DNA from: Siderastrea radians
Lineage: Eukaryota > Cnidaria > Anthozoa > Scleractinia > Rhizangiidae
Assembly: GCA_964017195.1 (NCBI GenBank)
Contig: OZ024897.1
Span: forward strand, 11,890,451 to 11,954,450
Direction of reading: 5' to 3'
Length of the DNA: 64,000 nucleotides
The notes under the pieces are model-generated. The model was not told the origin of the DNA. It made no database searches and was given only the letters and a program-made list of their open reading frames with translations. The position numbers and the translations under genes are program-made. This document shows, piece by piece, positions 8,793-18,191 of the stretch. Within the stretch, counting starts at the first letter, position 1; every line of letters starts with the position of its first letter.

Positions 8793-9328
8793 GATCTCCT
8801 AGCCAGTAGTTTTTCTAATTCCTGACTGGTATGGATTCCAAAGACGGTCGGTAAGGTGATGTTAGATTTTTGAGCCAAAGTCGGAGGGTCGCAGGGTTTG
8901 AACCGGTTAATGTCAGCTACGTTGTTGTTGTTGGAAGGTAGTCTGGCTTCAAACCGGTCTCCTTTATACCATTGTCGGGTCTTGTCATCATACACATAGA
9001 CGTTCTTTTGCAGTTGTAAAGCCATTTGCACACTCCATCCTTGTGTTCCTCGGACTTCTTTTCGGTTTTCCTCTAGAATTCCAAAAGCTTTGGTCGTGTC
9101 GGAGTTCTTGACTTTATAGTACTTGCGATAAAGAGACCCAAAACAACGTGGAGGAGGCAATGGTCGTTTCAAAATGAAACCTGCTTCATGAATAACGCGA
9201 TCGGCTTCTACTTCACTTTCCGGGTTTAATCCGTGTAGACGAAACACATTGACTTCGTCCGACACAAACAAATCTCTTTTTTCAGCGTTAGGCATGTTTT
9301 CCGACGTACCGATCATGTTGGGAGGCAT
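8789..9328 (-). CDS. SLOG-related protein 3
   Basis: 179 aa. The middle carries YRKYYKVKNSDTTKAFGIL, VRGTQGWSVQMALQLQKNVY and VYDDKTRQWYKGD, closely parallel to SLOG protein 1. GGT is changed to GTQ and the N-terminal glycine loop is missing. The C-terminus has CDPP, shared with protein 2. Its start follows a TATA box at 9361-9368, and it diverges from the GRF zinc-finger gene across a 230-bp promoter region. The frame is intact. It probably arose by duplication within the block. Function unknown; SLOG family placement is from motif similarity only. Confidence 0.6.
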   Translation of the reverse strand: MPPNMIGTSENMPNAEKRDLFVSDEVNVFRLHGLNPESEVEADRVIHEAGFILKRPLPPPRCFGSLYRKYYKVKNSDTTKAFGILEENRKEVRGTQGWSVQMALQLQKNVYVYDDKTRQWYKGDRFEARLPSNNNNVADINRFKPCDPPTLAQKSNITLPTVFGIHTSQELEKLLARRS

Positions 9329-9360
9329 AGTTGTTTTAAAAAATACTGAAACATAAACTC

Positions 9361-9520
9361 AATTTATAGTTACTTATGCGGGCAAGTTTAGGCAAGTCTG
9401 TGACGTTTACAGGTGTGACCGGATGTTTACAGCGTCCCCACGCTCTCTTTAAATTATGCGGGCAAGTTTGGGCACGTTAAGTATTCTATTGTGACGTTGA
9501 CACTTGAAATAATTATAAAA
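9361..9520. promoter_or_regulatory. Divergent promoter between SLOG 3 and the GRF protein
   Basis: Contains a minus-strand TATAAATT (9361-9368) and a plus-strand TATAAAA (9514-9520), each about 35-40 nt before its ATG. Between them are two copies of TATGCGGGCAAGTTTRGGCA (from 9375 and 9455), each followed by TGACGT (9401, 9492). The paired motifs probably drive both genes. Confidence 0.55.
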
Positions 9521-9555
9521 TTCTGACTTTCAGAGGTTCGGATCATTCACTCACC

Positions 9556-10743
9556 ATGCCAAGCAAGAAGAAACGTCCAGCCCACTTGATCTTAGTATTG
9601 TCGAACAAGGTGCTCAATCGGTTACTTTATCCACAAAGACGTTACCCCAAAACAACCAACCTAAGACCAAAAAGAAGAAACGAGGACCGTATGATCCCGA
9701 AGTCTACCATGCCATTGAGCAAATTCGCCTAGCAGAAGAAGCAAAACTCAGCAAAGAAGACGACATGGCTAAACAACTGGATGAGGCTATTCAGCAGATG
9801 ACCCCTGTCAACTCCCCAGTGAAAGCTGTGTTGGAAACAACAACCCTGCTAGAAGAAGGAGAAGTACCTCCACGAGTTTGTCCGTTTCATATGGCAACCT
9901 TAGGTCCTGTAGTCAACAACAAAGGATACCATTTGACGCGATGTACGAATCAACCTTGTCTCATCTCCGTGTTTGACGATCAGAATGCTACATCCTACCT
10001 TAATGGAGTCTACAACAAAGTCCACAAGGATATTCACGAACGATGGGGAAAATTGTTTTGTGACTGTGGTTTCCTACCAGGGCTTCGTCAAAGCAAATCG
10101 GAAAAAAACCCAGACAGGATGTACTTGGCATGCAGACACCATCATTGTAAGTTCTTTCGCTGGGCCGATGAACCGTTAGCAGATCCTGCAGATGTGATGA
10201 CCTGTCCTCGTCATTTAGAGAAAATGGAACAACGTACCGCTAAAACTGGATGGCAGTATCTCCGATTTCCAGGCTTTTAATTGTTTTCTACTCTGTGGCA
10301 AAGAGCAAGGACCCAAATACATGGCTGCTGTTCGGAAAGAGATCCATCCTGATGTTTGCGATCGTTGGGAGACAATCAACTGTTTGTGTGGTCATGTTCC
10401 GATCTTGAAGCAGAGTTTCAGCGACAAGAACCCAGACCGGTTGTACCTCAGCTGTGGAAACAACAACAAATGTAAGTTCTTCCGTTGGGCCGATCAACCT
10501 GTGCAAAAAGAAAACTTCAAAGACCCGTTGGCTATCCAAGACTGGCTACGAGACTGCATTCCGGATCTCGGAGAAAGCAACAATGAAAAAGAAATCAGAC
10601 CCCCGATCTATGGAGAAAGTTTAGCTCAGGCCGAGCAGAGACTACAACAAACTTACGTGGATCCTTTTCAAGCCAACTTTGAAAAAGACTATGTACCTCT
10701 CCACCCAGGTGTGATTGAAAATGGTAAACTAGGTTTATTTTAG
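9556..10743 (+). CDS. Double GRF zinc-finger protein, frameshifted
   Basis: The ATG at 9556 lies 36 nt after a TATA box and opens MPSKKK. Two frame changes follow: near 9566-9574 (A-rich) and at the T run 10275-10278. Otherwise the frames join into about 395 aa. Two parallel modules are seen, each with C-rich ends. Module 1 has CDCGFLPG and KNPDRMYLACRHHHCKFFRW. Module 2 has CLCGHVP and KNPDRLYLSC with CKFFRWADQP. The C-C-G...NPxR...C...C-FFxWAD pattern is that of GRF zinc fingers, which bind single-stranded DNA in NEIL3, TOP3A and APE2. A role in replication or repair of element DNA is inferred. The breaks may be decay or sequence error. Confidence 0.75.
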
Positions 10744-10837
10744 ACTCTTAGTCTCAAACTCTGTTTAATCTTAGTTTCGTAGAGATGGACAGTAGGAAGT
10801 TCTCGTTTCTTTTTAAAAATGTAAAAAGGCCTTAGGC

Positions 10838-10845
10838 TATAAAAA
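10838..10845 (+). promoter_or_regulatory. TATA box of the 10880 gene
   Basis: TATAAAAA is 42 nt before the ATG at 10880, the common spacing in this element. Confidence 0.5.
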
Positions 10846-10879
10846 CCATGTTAAAAGAATAAAAAGATCATTTTAAACG

Positions 10880-11254
10880 ATGGCAGGGTGTGTGTTGTTT
10901 CTCTGTGAGACGCTTAGGGTTTGGTTACTCTATAAAAGTCATCTGCATGTATGTCGACGACTGTTTGCGTTGAACCAAGTGAATCTAGACACATTACCTA
11001 GTTATTTTGACAACCCGCTTGAAATTTTAGAAGAAACGCATATTGAGTTTAATTTGTATCGATGGGTGGTTTACATGCTATGGTTACAAAAGAGTGATAG
11101 ACCTTTTTACTGGTTCCAACGCATTGTGAAAAAATACCCTATTCCTTCGTTGGGTCAGTTACACGAATTGGTATGGTTTCTCGAAAGAAACAAGTCACTC
11201 CAGCCCAAGCTCTCCTTAAGCGATATCGGGATCCCTCTAAACCCGGTAGTTTAG
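10880..11254 (+). CDS. Uncharacterised protein, 124 aa
   Basis: Starts MAGCVLFLCETLRVWLLYKS and is rich in Trp, Tyr and Leu. It has a hydrophobic N-terminus but no clear multi-span membrane pattern and no family I recognise. The TATA box at 10838 and ATG spacing support expression. The last 27 codons overlap the start of the integrase in another frame. It sits between the GRF protein and the integrase, possibly as the first gene of the integrase transcript. Confidence 0.45.
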   Translation: MAGCVLFLCETLRVWLLYKSHLHVCRRLFALNQVNLDTLPSYFDNPLEILEETHIEFNLYRWVVYMLWLQKSDRPFYWFQRIVKKYPIPSLGQLHELVWFLERNKSLQPKLSLSDIGIPLNPVV

Positions 11255-12218
11255 GAGGCGTCGAACGGTTTGCCAAGACATGGAAAATCTCTAACAAACG
11301 AGCCCAGAATTTATTACGCAAAGATTTGGCCTATACGTTACACAAACCTCGAGGGCGTCGTGGGTTTCCCACCCTACCTGTCATAGTGATGAGTCGAGAC
11401 GATCAGTGGGCGGCGGATTTGGTGGAAACAAGGGGATTCGTTATTTGTTGACGGTCATTGATATCTTGTCTAAATGTGCTTGGGTGCAGCCACTCAAAGA
11501 CAAGAAAGGTCCTACGGTAGTTCAAGCTTTTAACCACATTTTAAAAGAGGGGCGAAAACCTTTGAAATTACAAACGGATAAAGGCAAAGAATTTTATAAC
11601 AAGGATATGACACAGTGGTTAAAAAAGAACAACATTGTGCATTTTTCGACGGGTGGCGATGCTAAAGCCGCGGTTGTGGAACGGTTTAATCGCACTTTGA
11701 AAGAAAGACTTTATCGTTATTTTACAGCGGCCAATACGTTATCCTTTACCAATGTTTTGCAAGATTTAGTCAAAGGATACAATGCTATTACCCATTCTAG
11801 TATTCAGATGGCTCCCAAAGATGTGACAATAAAAAATGAAAAACAAGTCTGGAACACGTTGTATGGAAAACCTCCCAAACATCGAAAACCCACGTTGAAA
11901 AAAGGAGACATGGTGCGTTTGAATAAAATTCATCGCCCGTTTGAAAAAGGATATTTACCCGGTTGGACCAAAGAAGTGTTTTTGGTGGATAAAGTCAAAC
12001 CCTTTCCTGCTTACAAGCTGACAGAATGGGATGGTACTCCCGTGGAAGGCACCTTTTACGAAGAAGATTTACAAAAAGTCTATGTAACGGATGTGTTTCG
12101 GGTAGAAAAAGTACTTAAACGTCGCAAGAACCAGCTCTTGGTTAAATGGAAAGGGTGGCCTGACAAGTATAACAGTTGGATTTCCACCGAAGATGTACGT
12201 GACCCTACCAAGTCATAG
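11173..12218 (+). CDS. DDE integrase with C-terminal chromodomain, frameshifted
   Basis: Retrovirus-type integrase of Maverick/Polinton elements, expected to insert the linear DNA into host chromosomes. From 11173 a basic N-terminal region leads to DDQWAADLVE, holding the first catalytic Asp. The frame changes at 11424-11430 beside an A run. The second frame carries YLLTVIDILSKCAW, TDKGKEF (second Asp) and VVERFNRTLKERL (catalytic Glu), completing a DD35E-type core. After a basic linker, VFRVEKVLKRRKNQLLVKWK and SWISTEDV form a chromodomain, usual for these integrases and thought to guide target choice. The region around the break is also shorter than is usual, so a small deletion is possible. 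Its end overlaps the next gene by 26 nt. Confidence 0.88.
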
Positions 12219-13233
12219 CAGTAGAAAAGAATTTCCTAACAATCAGGCTAGTTCTTTCGAGATCCGTGTAGCGGAACCGTTACGTTTGTTAGGCGAAGGA
12301 TGGCAAGTGGGTTTAGCTTCCATGTCTATACCCGATCGAGGCCTTAATCTTACCCACATTACACCCTATGATCAACCCGTCTTTTTAATGTCTTCAGTTC
12401 GTAAGAAAAAAGATAATTCCTTTGATTACAAGTTTCACAAATTGGTCCTCAGCGAGTTGAAAGAGGTAGATTCTATTCAAGATGGGGTTTCGTTCATGAA
12501 AGCCATTATAAACTGGTACCAAGAACAAGCAAGTCAAGAATTCAAGCGGGAGTATGAAAGTGTGGATAAAGAGGGTGACAAACATACTTACTTAAAATTT
12601 ACGTGGGATGGCGAGGATTTACTTTTGGATAACTCGAAAGTCATACGAAAACGGTTTGTTGGTGTGAGTGATACTCAACCTATGTTTGCGTTTAATTCCG
12701 TGTTGGGTATCAAGATGGGATGGATTCGTACCGACTGGAAAAATGACTGGGAAGCAGGGCTTAATCTTCAAATTGTCTTTCACAACAATCGGATTCAGAC
12801 ACAAGGTCAATACGATTTTCGTAGCCAAGATGGAACCGCTAACTTGTACATGAAACATGAGACGGATAACTTTGGGGTGACATGGTTTTATCTTAGTGGT
12901 CGCTGTAGTTGGAAATTTACGGCCTTAAACCCCATGTTTGATCGAGCTGTAAAACACCCTAACCGATCGCTTCATGTCTATTCGGATGTGGGTGGAAGTT
13001 CCATGGTAGGTGAACGTTTTACCGATTTGTTAAAAGAAGTCCATTATCCACGTCAAGGTCAAGGCAAAGTCTACTTTGAACCAGAACACATTCACTATTT
13101 ACCCGTACGACGTGAAGTGATTGATATCATTGAAGTCAACATTACGGAAAACACAGAATATGGAGAAGAACTGGTCAAGTTTAAAGAGGATCATACTATT
13201 GTTACCCTACACTTTAAAAAGGCAAACGAATAA
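12193..13233 (+). CDS. Putative minor capsid (penton-like) protein 1
   Basis: 346 aa, intact. The N-terminal pattern VTLPSHSSRKEFPNN followed by PLRLLGEGWQVGLASMSIP is a recurrent opening of a structural protein in Maverick/adintovirus-type elements, where it is generally taken as the penton or minor jelly-roll protein at capsid vertices. The C-terminus has HVYSDVGGSSMVG and YLPVRREVIDIIEVNI. Beta-strand-like alternation throughout fits a jelly roll. It starts inside the last codons of the integrase and is followed after 22 nt by a paralogue. Family recognition is good; the vertex role is inferred. Confidence 0.65.
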   Translation: MYVTLPSHSSRKEFPNNQASSFEIRVAEPLRLLGEGWQVGLASMSIPDRGLNLTHITPYDQPVFLMSSVRKKKDNSFDYKFHKLVLSELKEVDSIQDGVSFMKAIINWYQEQASQEFKREYESVDKEGDKHTYLKFTWDGEDLLLDNSKVIRKRFVGVSDTQPMFAFNSVLGIKMGWIRTDWKNDWEAGLNLQIVFHNNRIQTQGQYDFRSQDGTANLYMKHETDNFGVTWFYLSGRCSWKFTALNPMFDRAVKHPNRSLHVYSDVGGSSMVGERFTDLLKEVHYPRQGQGKVYFEPEHIHYLPVRREVIDIIEVNITENTEYGEELVKFKEDHTIVTLHFKKANE

Positions 13234-13255
13234 AGTGTTTCTATCATTTGTCAAC

Positions 13256-14292
13256 ATGTCGTTCTTTGTGACGTTACCTAGTCATGCAAGCCAAAACGAA
13301 TTTCCTAACAATACCTCGAATGCGTTCAAGGTACGATTACCTACCCCTTTGAGACTGATGGGTGATGGATGGAAGGTTGGGTTGAGTTCAATTTCTCTAC
13401 CCGACACCCATGTCAATTTGTCTGCTTTAGCCGAAAGAGAGGAATTCATTTTTGGAGAAACATGCTTCATTATGCTTGGTAGCCAACGCATCCAAAAACC
13501 TTTAATTTGAAATTAAGCGTGATAGAGGATTCAGGAATCGTAATGGATGGGGTTAGTTTTATGAAAGGTGTTTTAAAATGGGTCAATAAGCGATTTAACG
13601 AAGAAAATTGGCGAAGCTATGGATTTTATTACTTAGACAACAACAAACATATTTGTTTACAATGGAAGTGGCAAGGAGAAGATCTTTACTTGGACACCAG
13701 CAATGTGGCCCGTCATCGTTATACACAAACAGGCATACAGCAATATAGCCCCTTTGTAGCTTTTAACAAAAAAGTCTGTTTAAAGATGGGATGGTTTGTG
13801 GAAACCTCCAGCGGATTTGAACTAGGCCCGAACCTTATCATGAGTTTTCCAAATGGTCAAGTGCCTGCTAAAAATGAAGCGGATTTTGTAAGCCCTTCTT
13901 TTGATCCACTGTATTTTACCAGTCATACTGATAGTAACAACGCGACTTGGATTTTCCTTAGTATGCGGGTGAACTGGACCTTTATTAACCTAAATCAAGC
14001 CTTTCGAAGTGTGATTCAGGATCCCCGACGAACCCTACATGTGTATTCGGATGTGGGTAGTAGTACCATGGTGGGTGACAAGATTGTGGATTTACTACGA
14101 GAAGTCAAATATGATCGTACGACCAAAGGTCAAGTCTACTTTGAACCGCGTCATATTCAATATATACCCGTACGACGTGAAGTGACGGACATTATTGAAA
14201 TACAAGTGGCGGAAACCACTGGAGCAGGAGACGATTTAGCGAAATTTGGACCAGGACATACTTTAGTCACCCTCCATTTTAAACAAGAATGA
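13256..14292 (+). CDS. Putative minor capsid protein 2, paralogue, frameshifted
   Basis: Starts MSFFVTLPSHASQNEFPNN and parallels protein 1 along its length: DGVSFMK, LHVYSDVGSSTMVGDK and IPVRREVTDIIEI are shared almost residue for residue. The frame changes between about 13440 and 13505, where several residues present in the first copy also seem to be missing, so this may be a small deletion rather than a single-base change. The downstream frame runs openly to 14292. Two tandem copies of this protein suggest sub-functionalised vertex proteins, or a duplication now being lost. It ends in an ATGA overlap with the next ORF. Confidence 0.65.
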
Positions 14293-14450
14293 AACCACTG
14301 GGCGTGATTCAAAAGAAACAGAAAGGATTGGTGATTCCTTTAGCAGCCGTAATTCCCGGTTTGATGGCTGCAGGTAAAACAGCGGGTTTAGCGGCTTTGG
14401 GAGCGGTAGTGGGTCAAAAAAACCAAACAGTGGATGAAGAAAAAGAATAA
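14289..14450 (+). CDS. Small hydrophobic protein, 53 aa
   Basis: MKPLGVIQKKQKGLVIPL begins a basic N-terminus followed by about 30 apolar Ala/Gly/Leu/Val residues and an acidic tail ending EEKE. It probably spans or inserts into a membrane. The ATG overlaps the upstream stop as ATGA. Its place among the structural genes suggests a minor virion or membrane-active peptide. No family recognised. Confidence 0.5.
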   Translation: MKPLGVIQKKQKGLVIPLAAVIPGLMAAGKTAGLAALGAVVGQKNQTVDEEKE

Positions 14451-14462
14451 AAGGAAGACAGC

Positions 14463-14804
14463 ATGGAAAACGTCAGAAAAGAAACAACCATGCGAGGAGG
14501 TAGTTTGACTCGGTTTCGAACGGATCTAGACGATCAAGAAGGGGCAGGGGTGATTAAAGAAACCCTCAAAGGCGGTTTCAAAGGGGCTATAAAAACACGA
14601 AACCCGTTAAAGTTACCCAGTAACATTTCTAAAGGCGCTCAAGAAGGATTTAAACGAGGACTGAAACGGAAAGCCGAACAAGTTTTGGAAAAAGAATTGG
14701 GAAAAGTCTTGAAAAAACCCAAAGTCAAACAAGCCGTGAACGTCGCGACAGCCCTATTTCCCAAACAAGTTAAAAAAGTCCGAGATATTTTCGGCAAAAA
14801 GTAA
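14463..14804 (+). CDS. Basic virion core-type protein with adenain-like cleavage motif
   Basis: 113 aa with many Lys and Arg residues, ending KKVRDIFGKK. Residues 10-14 read MRGGS, which fits the adenovirus-protease consensus (M/I/L)-x-G-G-x, so the first 13 residues could be removed during maturation by the protease encoded at 16499. The rest is helical and basic, as expected for a DNA-condensing core or minor capsid protein like adenovirus pVI, pVII or pX. Homology to any of these cannot be shown by eye. It lies 12 nt after the preceding ORF. Confidence 0.5.
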   Translation: MENVRKETTMRGGSLTRFRTDLDDQEGAGVIKETLKGGFKGAIKTRNPLKLPSNISKGAQEGFKRGLKRKAEQVLEKELGKVLKKPKVKQAVNVATALFPKQVKKVRDIFGKK

Positions 14805-14850
14805 TTTTGTTTCACAGCAAAAAGGAACTTTTTGCGAAAGACTCAAAGAA

Positions 14851-15018
14851 ATGGAACCTGTACCGTCAAGACCCTCGTTTGCGATGGGGGATAAAGGTCT
14901 AGGACAAGTGCGTCGTATCTACCATCAATCGGGTGGATGGATTAGTGCCGAAGTAAGACGACCTCCTGGTTATCAACTAGCAAAATATATAAAAAGACAA
15001 CCACGCAAGAAAAAGTAA
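14851..15018 (+). CDS. Small basic protein, 55 aa
   Basis: MEPVPSRPSFAMGDKG followed by a Gly/Trp segment and a strongly basic C-terminus (KRQPRKKK). No family recognised. It sits between the core-type protein and the MCP, and the MCP TATA box lies inside its 3' end. The compact spacing and codon use like its neighbours make it a plausible small virion protein. Confidence 0.45.
   Translation: MEPVPSRPSFAMGDKGLGQVRRIYHQSGGWISAEVRRPPGYQLAKYIKRQPRKKK
14985..14995 (+). promoter_or_regulatory. TATA box of the major capsid protein gene
   Basis: TATATAAAAAG lies 35-45 nt before the MCP ATG at 15030, within the preceding small ORF. Confidence 0.5.
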
Positions 15019-15029
15019 CTCATTTCATC

Positions 15030-16405
15030 ATGGCAGCTAACATGGTCATGAGCTCAACGCTTCAGTTGTTTAAGAAACCGGAGACGGATTATAGTATTGA
15101 TTCGTATCGAATGGTCACCATTCAACCGACGACGACAGGTATTAACCCGATGGAATTTATTATACCCAAATTGGAAAGTTTTGTGGATTTGAACCGAAGT
15201 TACTTTACCATGGAACTCCAGATGAAAAAGAATGATGGGGGTAATTGGGTGGCAAATGAAAGCTTATGGCCATCCAACAATTTGGCGCATACCATCATCA
15301 AACAAATTGATCTTTACTTGAATGGTACCTTAATCAGTCCTCAGTCAGACACGTATCACTACAAGGCGTATCTACAACCCTGACCAACTTTGACACCAAA
15401 GATGGACGAACCGTGCTGAGACCTCAAGGTTGGTTTAATGGTATTAACCCACCCGATCAATGGACAGCCAACAATGAAGATACCGCTTCCAACTCAGGGG
15501 CCGGGCATGCTGATTACAAAGCGTTAGCCGCGAACACGAAACTCTTACTAGCCAACATGACTGCTGAAACAGCCGAACTCGCTGGAGGCAAAGTCAGACA
15601 TTATGTCTTTAAACCTTATCTGGAAGTCTTTCACACTGGCAAAGCCTTGGTGCCTGGAGTAGAAATCAAGATGAAGTTTCACTTTAATGACCCTAAAGTC
15701 TTTCTGGATGGGGTAGGCAAAGCAGGTCGTTTGACCGAGGCTGATATCAAGATACGATTTCACTTGTGTCAGTTGAGATTGAATGAAGCTGTGTATAAGC
15801 ATTTAGAAAACAGGAGACACAATGGGAACGCGGTAGCCAAGTACCCGACCGTTCGAAGTGAAATTCGAACTTACAGCATGGAAAATACCAAGAGCCGGGA
15901 AGAAATTCGAGATTTGTTTCAGAATCGTGTCCCAGACCGTATGATTGTGGCTTTGCTAGACAGTCGTGCTTTCAATGGAGCGTATGACAGAAACTGTTTC
16001 TGTTTCCAGAAATTTGATCTGACTTCCATTAAACAGATTGTGCGAGGCGAAGAATACCCTTACGAAACCCTGGAATTGGTAGGGAATGATAGCAGCAAAG
16101 ATTTGTTAGGATACTTTCGGTATCTGCTAGCCAGTGGAGCTTGGTGTCACTTGACAGGCAACATGCTGGAAGAAAACGATTGGGGGCAAGGAAAGGGTTG
16201 CACCTTGTTTATGATTGACAATGTAGCCAATGGCTGTGCCGATAGCCGAAACCTGAATCCTAAACAGTCTGGAGACCCACAGCTTAAATTGGAGTTCCGA
16301 GCCGCCCCAGCCAGTAATATCACCATCCTCGTGTACGGTGAGTTTGAAAATCTGCTCGAGATTGATCCCAACGGAGCGGTCTTGTACGACATTTACCAGC
16401 ATTAG
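15030..16405 (+). CDS. Major capsid protein (double jelly roll), frameshifted
   Basis: About 458 aa across two frames. The first frame (15030-15383) has the conserved opening LQLFKKPETDYSIDSYR, LNRSYFTMELQMKK, DLYLNGTLISPQSDTYHYKA, typical of the hexon-like MCP of Polinton/adintovirus elements. The frame changes near 15375, beside a short A run. The second frame opens with TNFDTKDGRTVLRPQGWFN and continues to the end, with FKPYLEVFHTGKALVPGVEI, MIVALLDSRAFNGAYDRN and a final NLLEIDPNGAVLYDI. MCP trimers form the icosahedral shell. Upstream TATA at 14985. The single break is the only evident defect. Confidence 0.9.
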
Positions 16406-16498
16406 AACTCTCTCGCTTTCAAAAAAAGTTTTCGTAAGAAAAAGTAGAAGCTAGTAGAAAAGATAGTTTCGAACGGTAAAAAGTTCGTAAGAACTAAG

Positions 16499-17063
16499 AT
16501 GGAATTTGTGGCGTTAGACACCCAACAATTGAATGCGTTAGCGGATAGATCAAGATCCTTATTTGAAACGCGTGTTTGAAGGAACATGGCCTTGCGATTT
16601 ACTACCCCGTCGACCCAAGAACAAAGCCGCCTATATTGTCAACACGGATCCAGCGGGACAACCGGGTCAGCATTGGATTGCCTTATGGACGGAAGATCAA
16701 GTCTGTGAAGTCATGGATAGTTACGGGTTACCCCTCGAATGGTATCGAACGACCCAACCCCTTATTGATTGGATAACCACTCATTGGAAACATTGGGTAA
16801 AGAATGGAACGACCTTGCAAGGGTTACACAGTTATGCCTGTGGACATTATTGTTTAGCGTATCTTAAAATGAAAGCCCGTAGTGGTTCTTTACAAGATTT
16901 CTTAGCTTTATTTTCGGATCGAGATTATGTGAAATATGATCAAAAAGTTGCTGATATGTTAGAATATGTAGCTTGTAGACCCGGTCAACAAACCTGTCAA
17001 ATGCGTGAAAAAGTAATAAAAAGCGTTGGATGGTATTTAAGTCTCATTTATTTAGTTCACTGA
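16499..17063 (+). CDS. Adenain-like cysteine maturation protease, frameshifted
   Basis: The ATG at 16499 opens MEFVALDTQQLNALAD. A frame change at about 16541-16552 leads to the main frame, which continues to 17063. Family C5/Ulp1-type catalytic residues are visible: His in GQHWIALW, Asp in EVMDSYG and Cys in YACGHYCLAYL. This protease is expected to cleave capsid-associated precursors at (M/I/L)xGG-x sites, and two such sites occur in neighbouring proteins (14463 and 19684 genes). The C-terminus after about residue 160 is unlike the family and may be extended or altered. It precedes the packaging ATPase, the usual order for the group. Confidence 0.85.
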
Positions 17064-17083
17064 CAACATAGTGGGTAGAAGCT

Positions 17084-17961
17084 TTGCTTCGTAAGAAAAA
17101 CAACGTGGAGTTTCCTTTGGTCGAACCGTTTCAAGTGCATACCCCGTCCTCGATGTTAGTGGTAGGACCCTCGGGTTGTGGGAAAACGGTCTTTACGAAA
17201 AAGTTGTTAGAGGACAATTTGGATTTATTTCAAACCCCACCGAAACGTATTCATTATTGTTATGGGGCCTGGCAACCTAAATTTGCTGAGATGTCCTTTG
17301 AGTTTCATGAAGGGATTCCTGAATTAGAGGAGTTGGATGCTTGGTTTCCTAAAGGGCAAGGGATTTTGGTGTTGGATGATTTGATGGATGAAGGAAGTCA
17401 TGATAAGCGGGTCTTGGATATATTTACCAAACATTCGCATCATCGGGATATCACCGTCTTGTATTTGTGTCAAGATATGTTTCCGGCCGGCAAATATGCT
17501 AAAAGTATTTCACGGAACGCGCATTATGTGATCGCCTTTAAAACCCTCGCGATCAATTAGGGGTACGCAATTTATTGCTTCAAAGTTTTCCGACGTGCTG
17601 GAAAGACTGTTTAGAAACCTATCAAGCGTGTACTCAAGAACCGTTTGGTTACGATGAAGAACGGGTGTTATCCCATGTCTTAAAAGACCAAGGATGGACA
17701 CGAAGTTATCAGAAAGGACAAGGCCTTGGAACCCCTTGGACGGTGGCTAAAAAAGCGGAGTGGTTAACAAGAAAATTAATTCCTTCCACCCGACACGTCT
17801 TTGATCGTTTTTGGAGTGGGGATATTGCCAAGAAAGCGTTTGCAGGTAAAGCAGGGATGTTTACCAAGACATTTTGGACCCACCCGAAAAAAGGAACGGT
17901 CATACGACTGGTCAAAAACCCTCAAACAGGAAAATACGAAAACGTGTACGAGGAACCATGA
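17084..17961 (+). CDS. FtsK/HerA-type genome-packaging ATPase, frameshifted, unusual C-terminal extension
   Basis: The frame carries NNVEFPLVEPFQVHTPSSM, Walker A GPSGCGKT, Walker B GILVLDDLM and a VLYLCQDMFP sensor segment, as in the packaging ATPases of Polintons and related viruses. It breaks at the A run 17540-17543 and resumes in a second frame with LLLQSFPTCWKDCL and PFGY, where such ATPases normally end soon after. Here the frame continues about 105 residues more, basic and Trp-rich, to 17961, which could be a fused extra domain. No ATG is available upstream of 17084 (TAG at 17069-17071), so the true start is unclear: a TTG, a splice, or another break. Confidence 0.85.
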
Positions 17962-18191
17962 GACTTTATACGGCAGAAGAATGGCAACAATTTGTGACCA
18001 ATGTTAAACAACAAGTGGATCGTATGTCACCCGATGCCATGGATTATGACATGATGATCTTTTTCTATCATCAAATCAAGAGCGGTCCTATCCCTATAAA
18101 TAAGATGATACGAGACTATGGGGAATCTTATTTTCGTGAACTGATTGAGACATTAAAACCATGGTCCCCACACTACACGACCCAAGACTAA
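17958..18191 (+). CDS. Uncharacterised protein, 77 aa
   Basis: MRLYTAEEWQQFVTNVKQQV starts a mostly helical, mildly acidic protein with an aromatic middle (MMIFFYHQIK). Its ATG overlaps the stop of the ATPase frame as ATGA, and its tail overlaps the next gene by 31 nt, so it is locked into the structural-gene array. No family recognised. Confidence 0.5.
   Translation: MRLYTAEEWQQFVTNVKQQVDRMSPDAMDYDMMIFFYHQIKSGPIPINKMIRDYGESYFRELIETLKPWSPHYTTQD

Noticed and set aside
8569..8802. 77-codon plus-strand ORF
   Set aside because: It is antisense to the 57-aa minus-strand ORF, which has the ATGA junction and helical composition; the plus frame lacks motifs.
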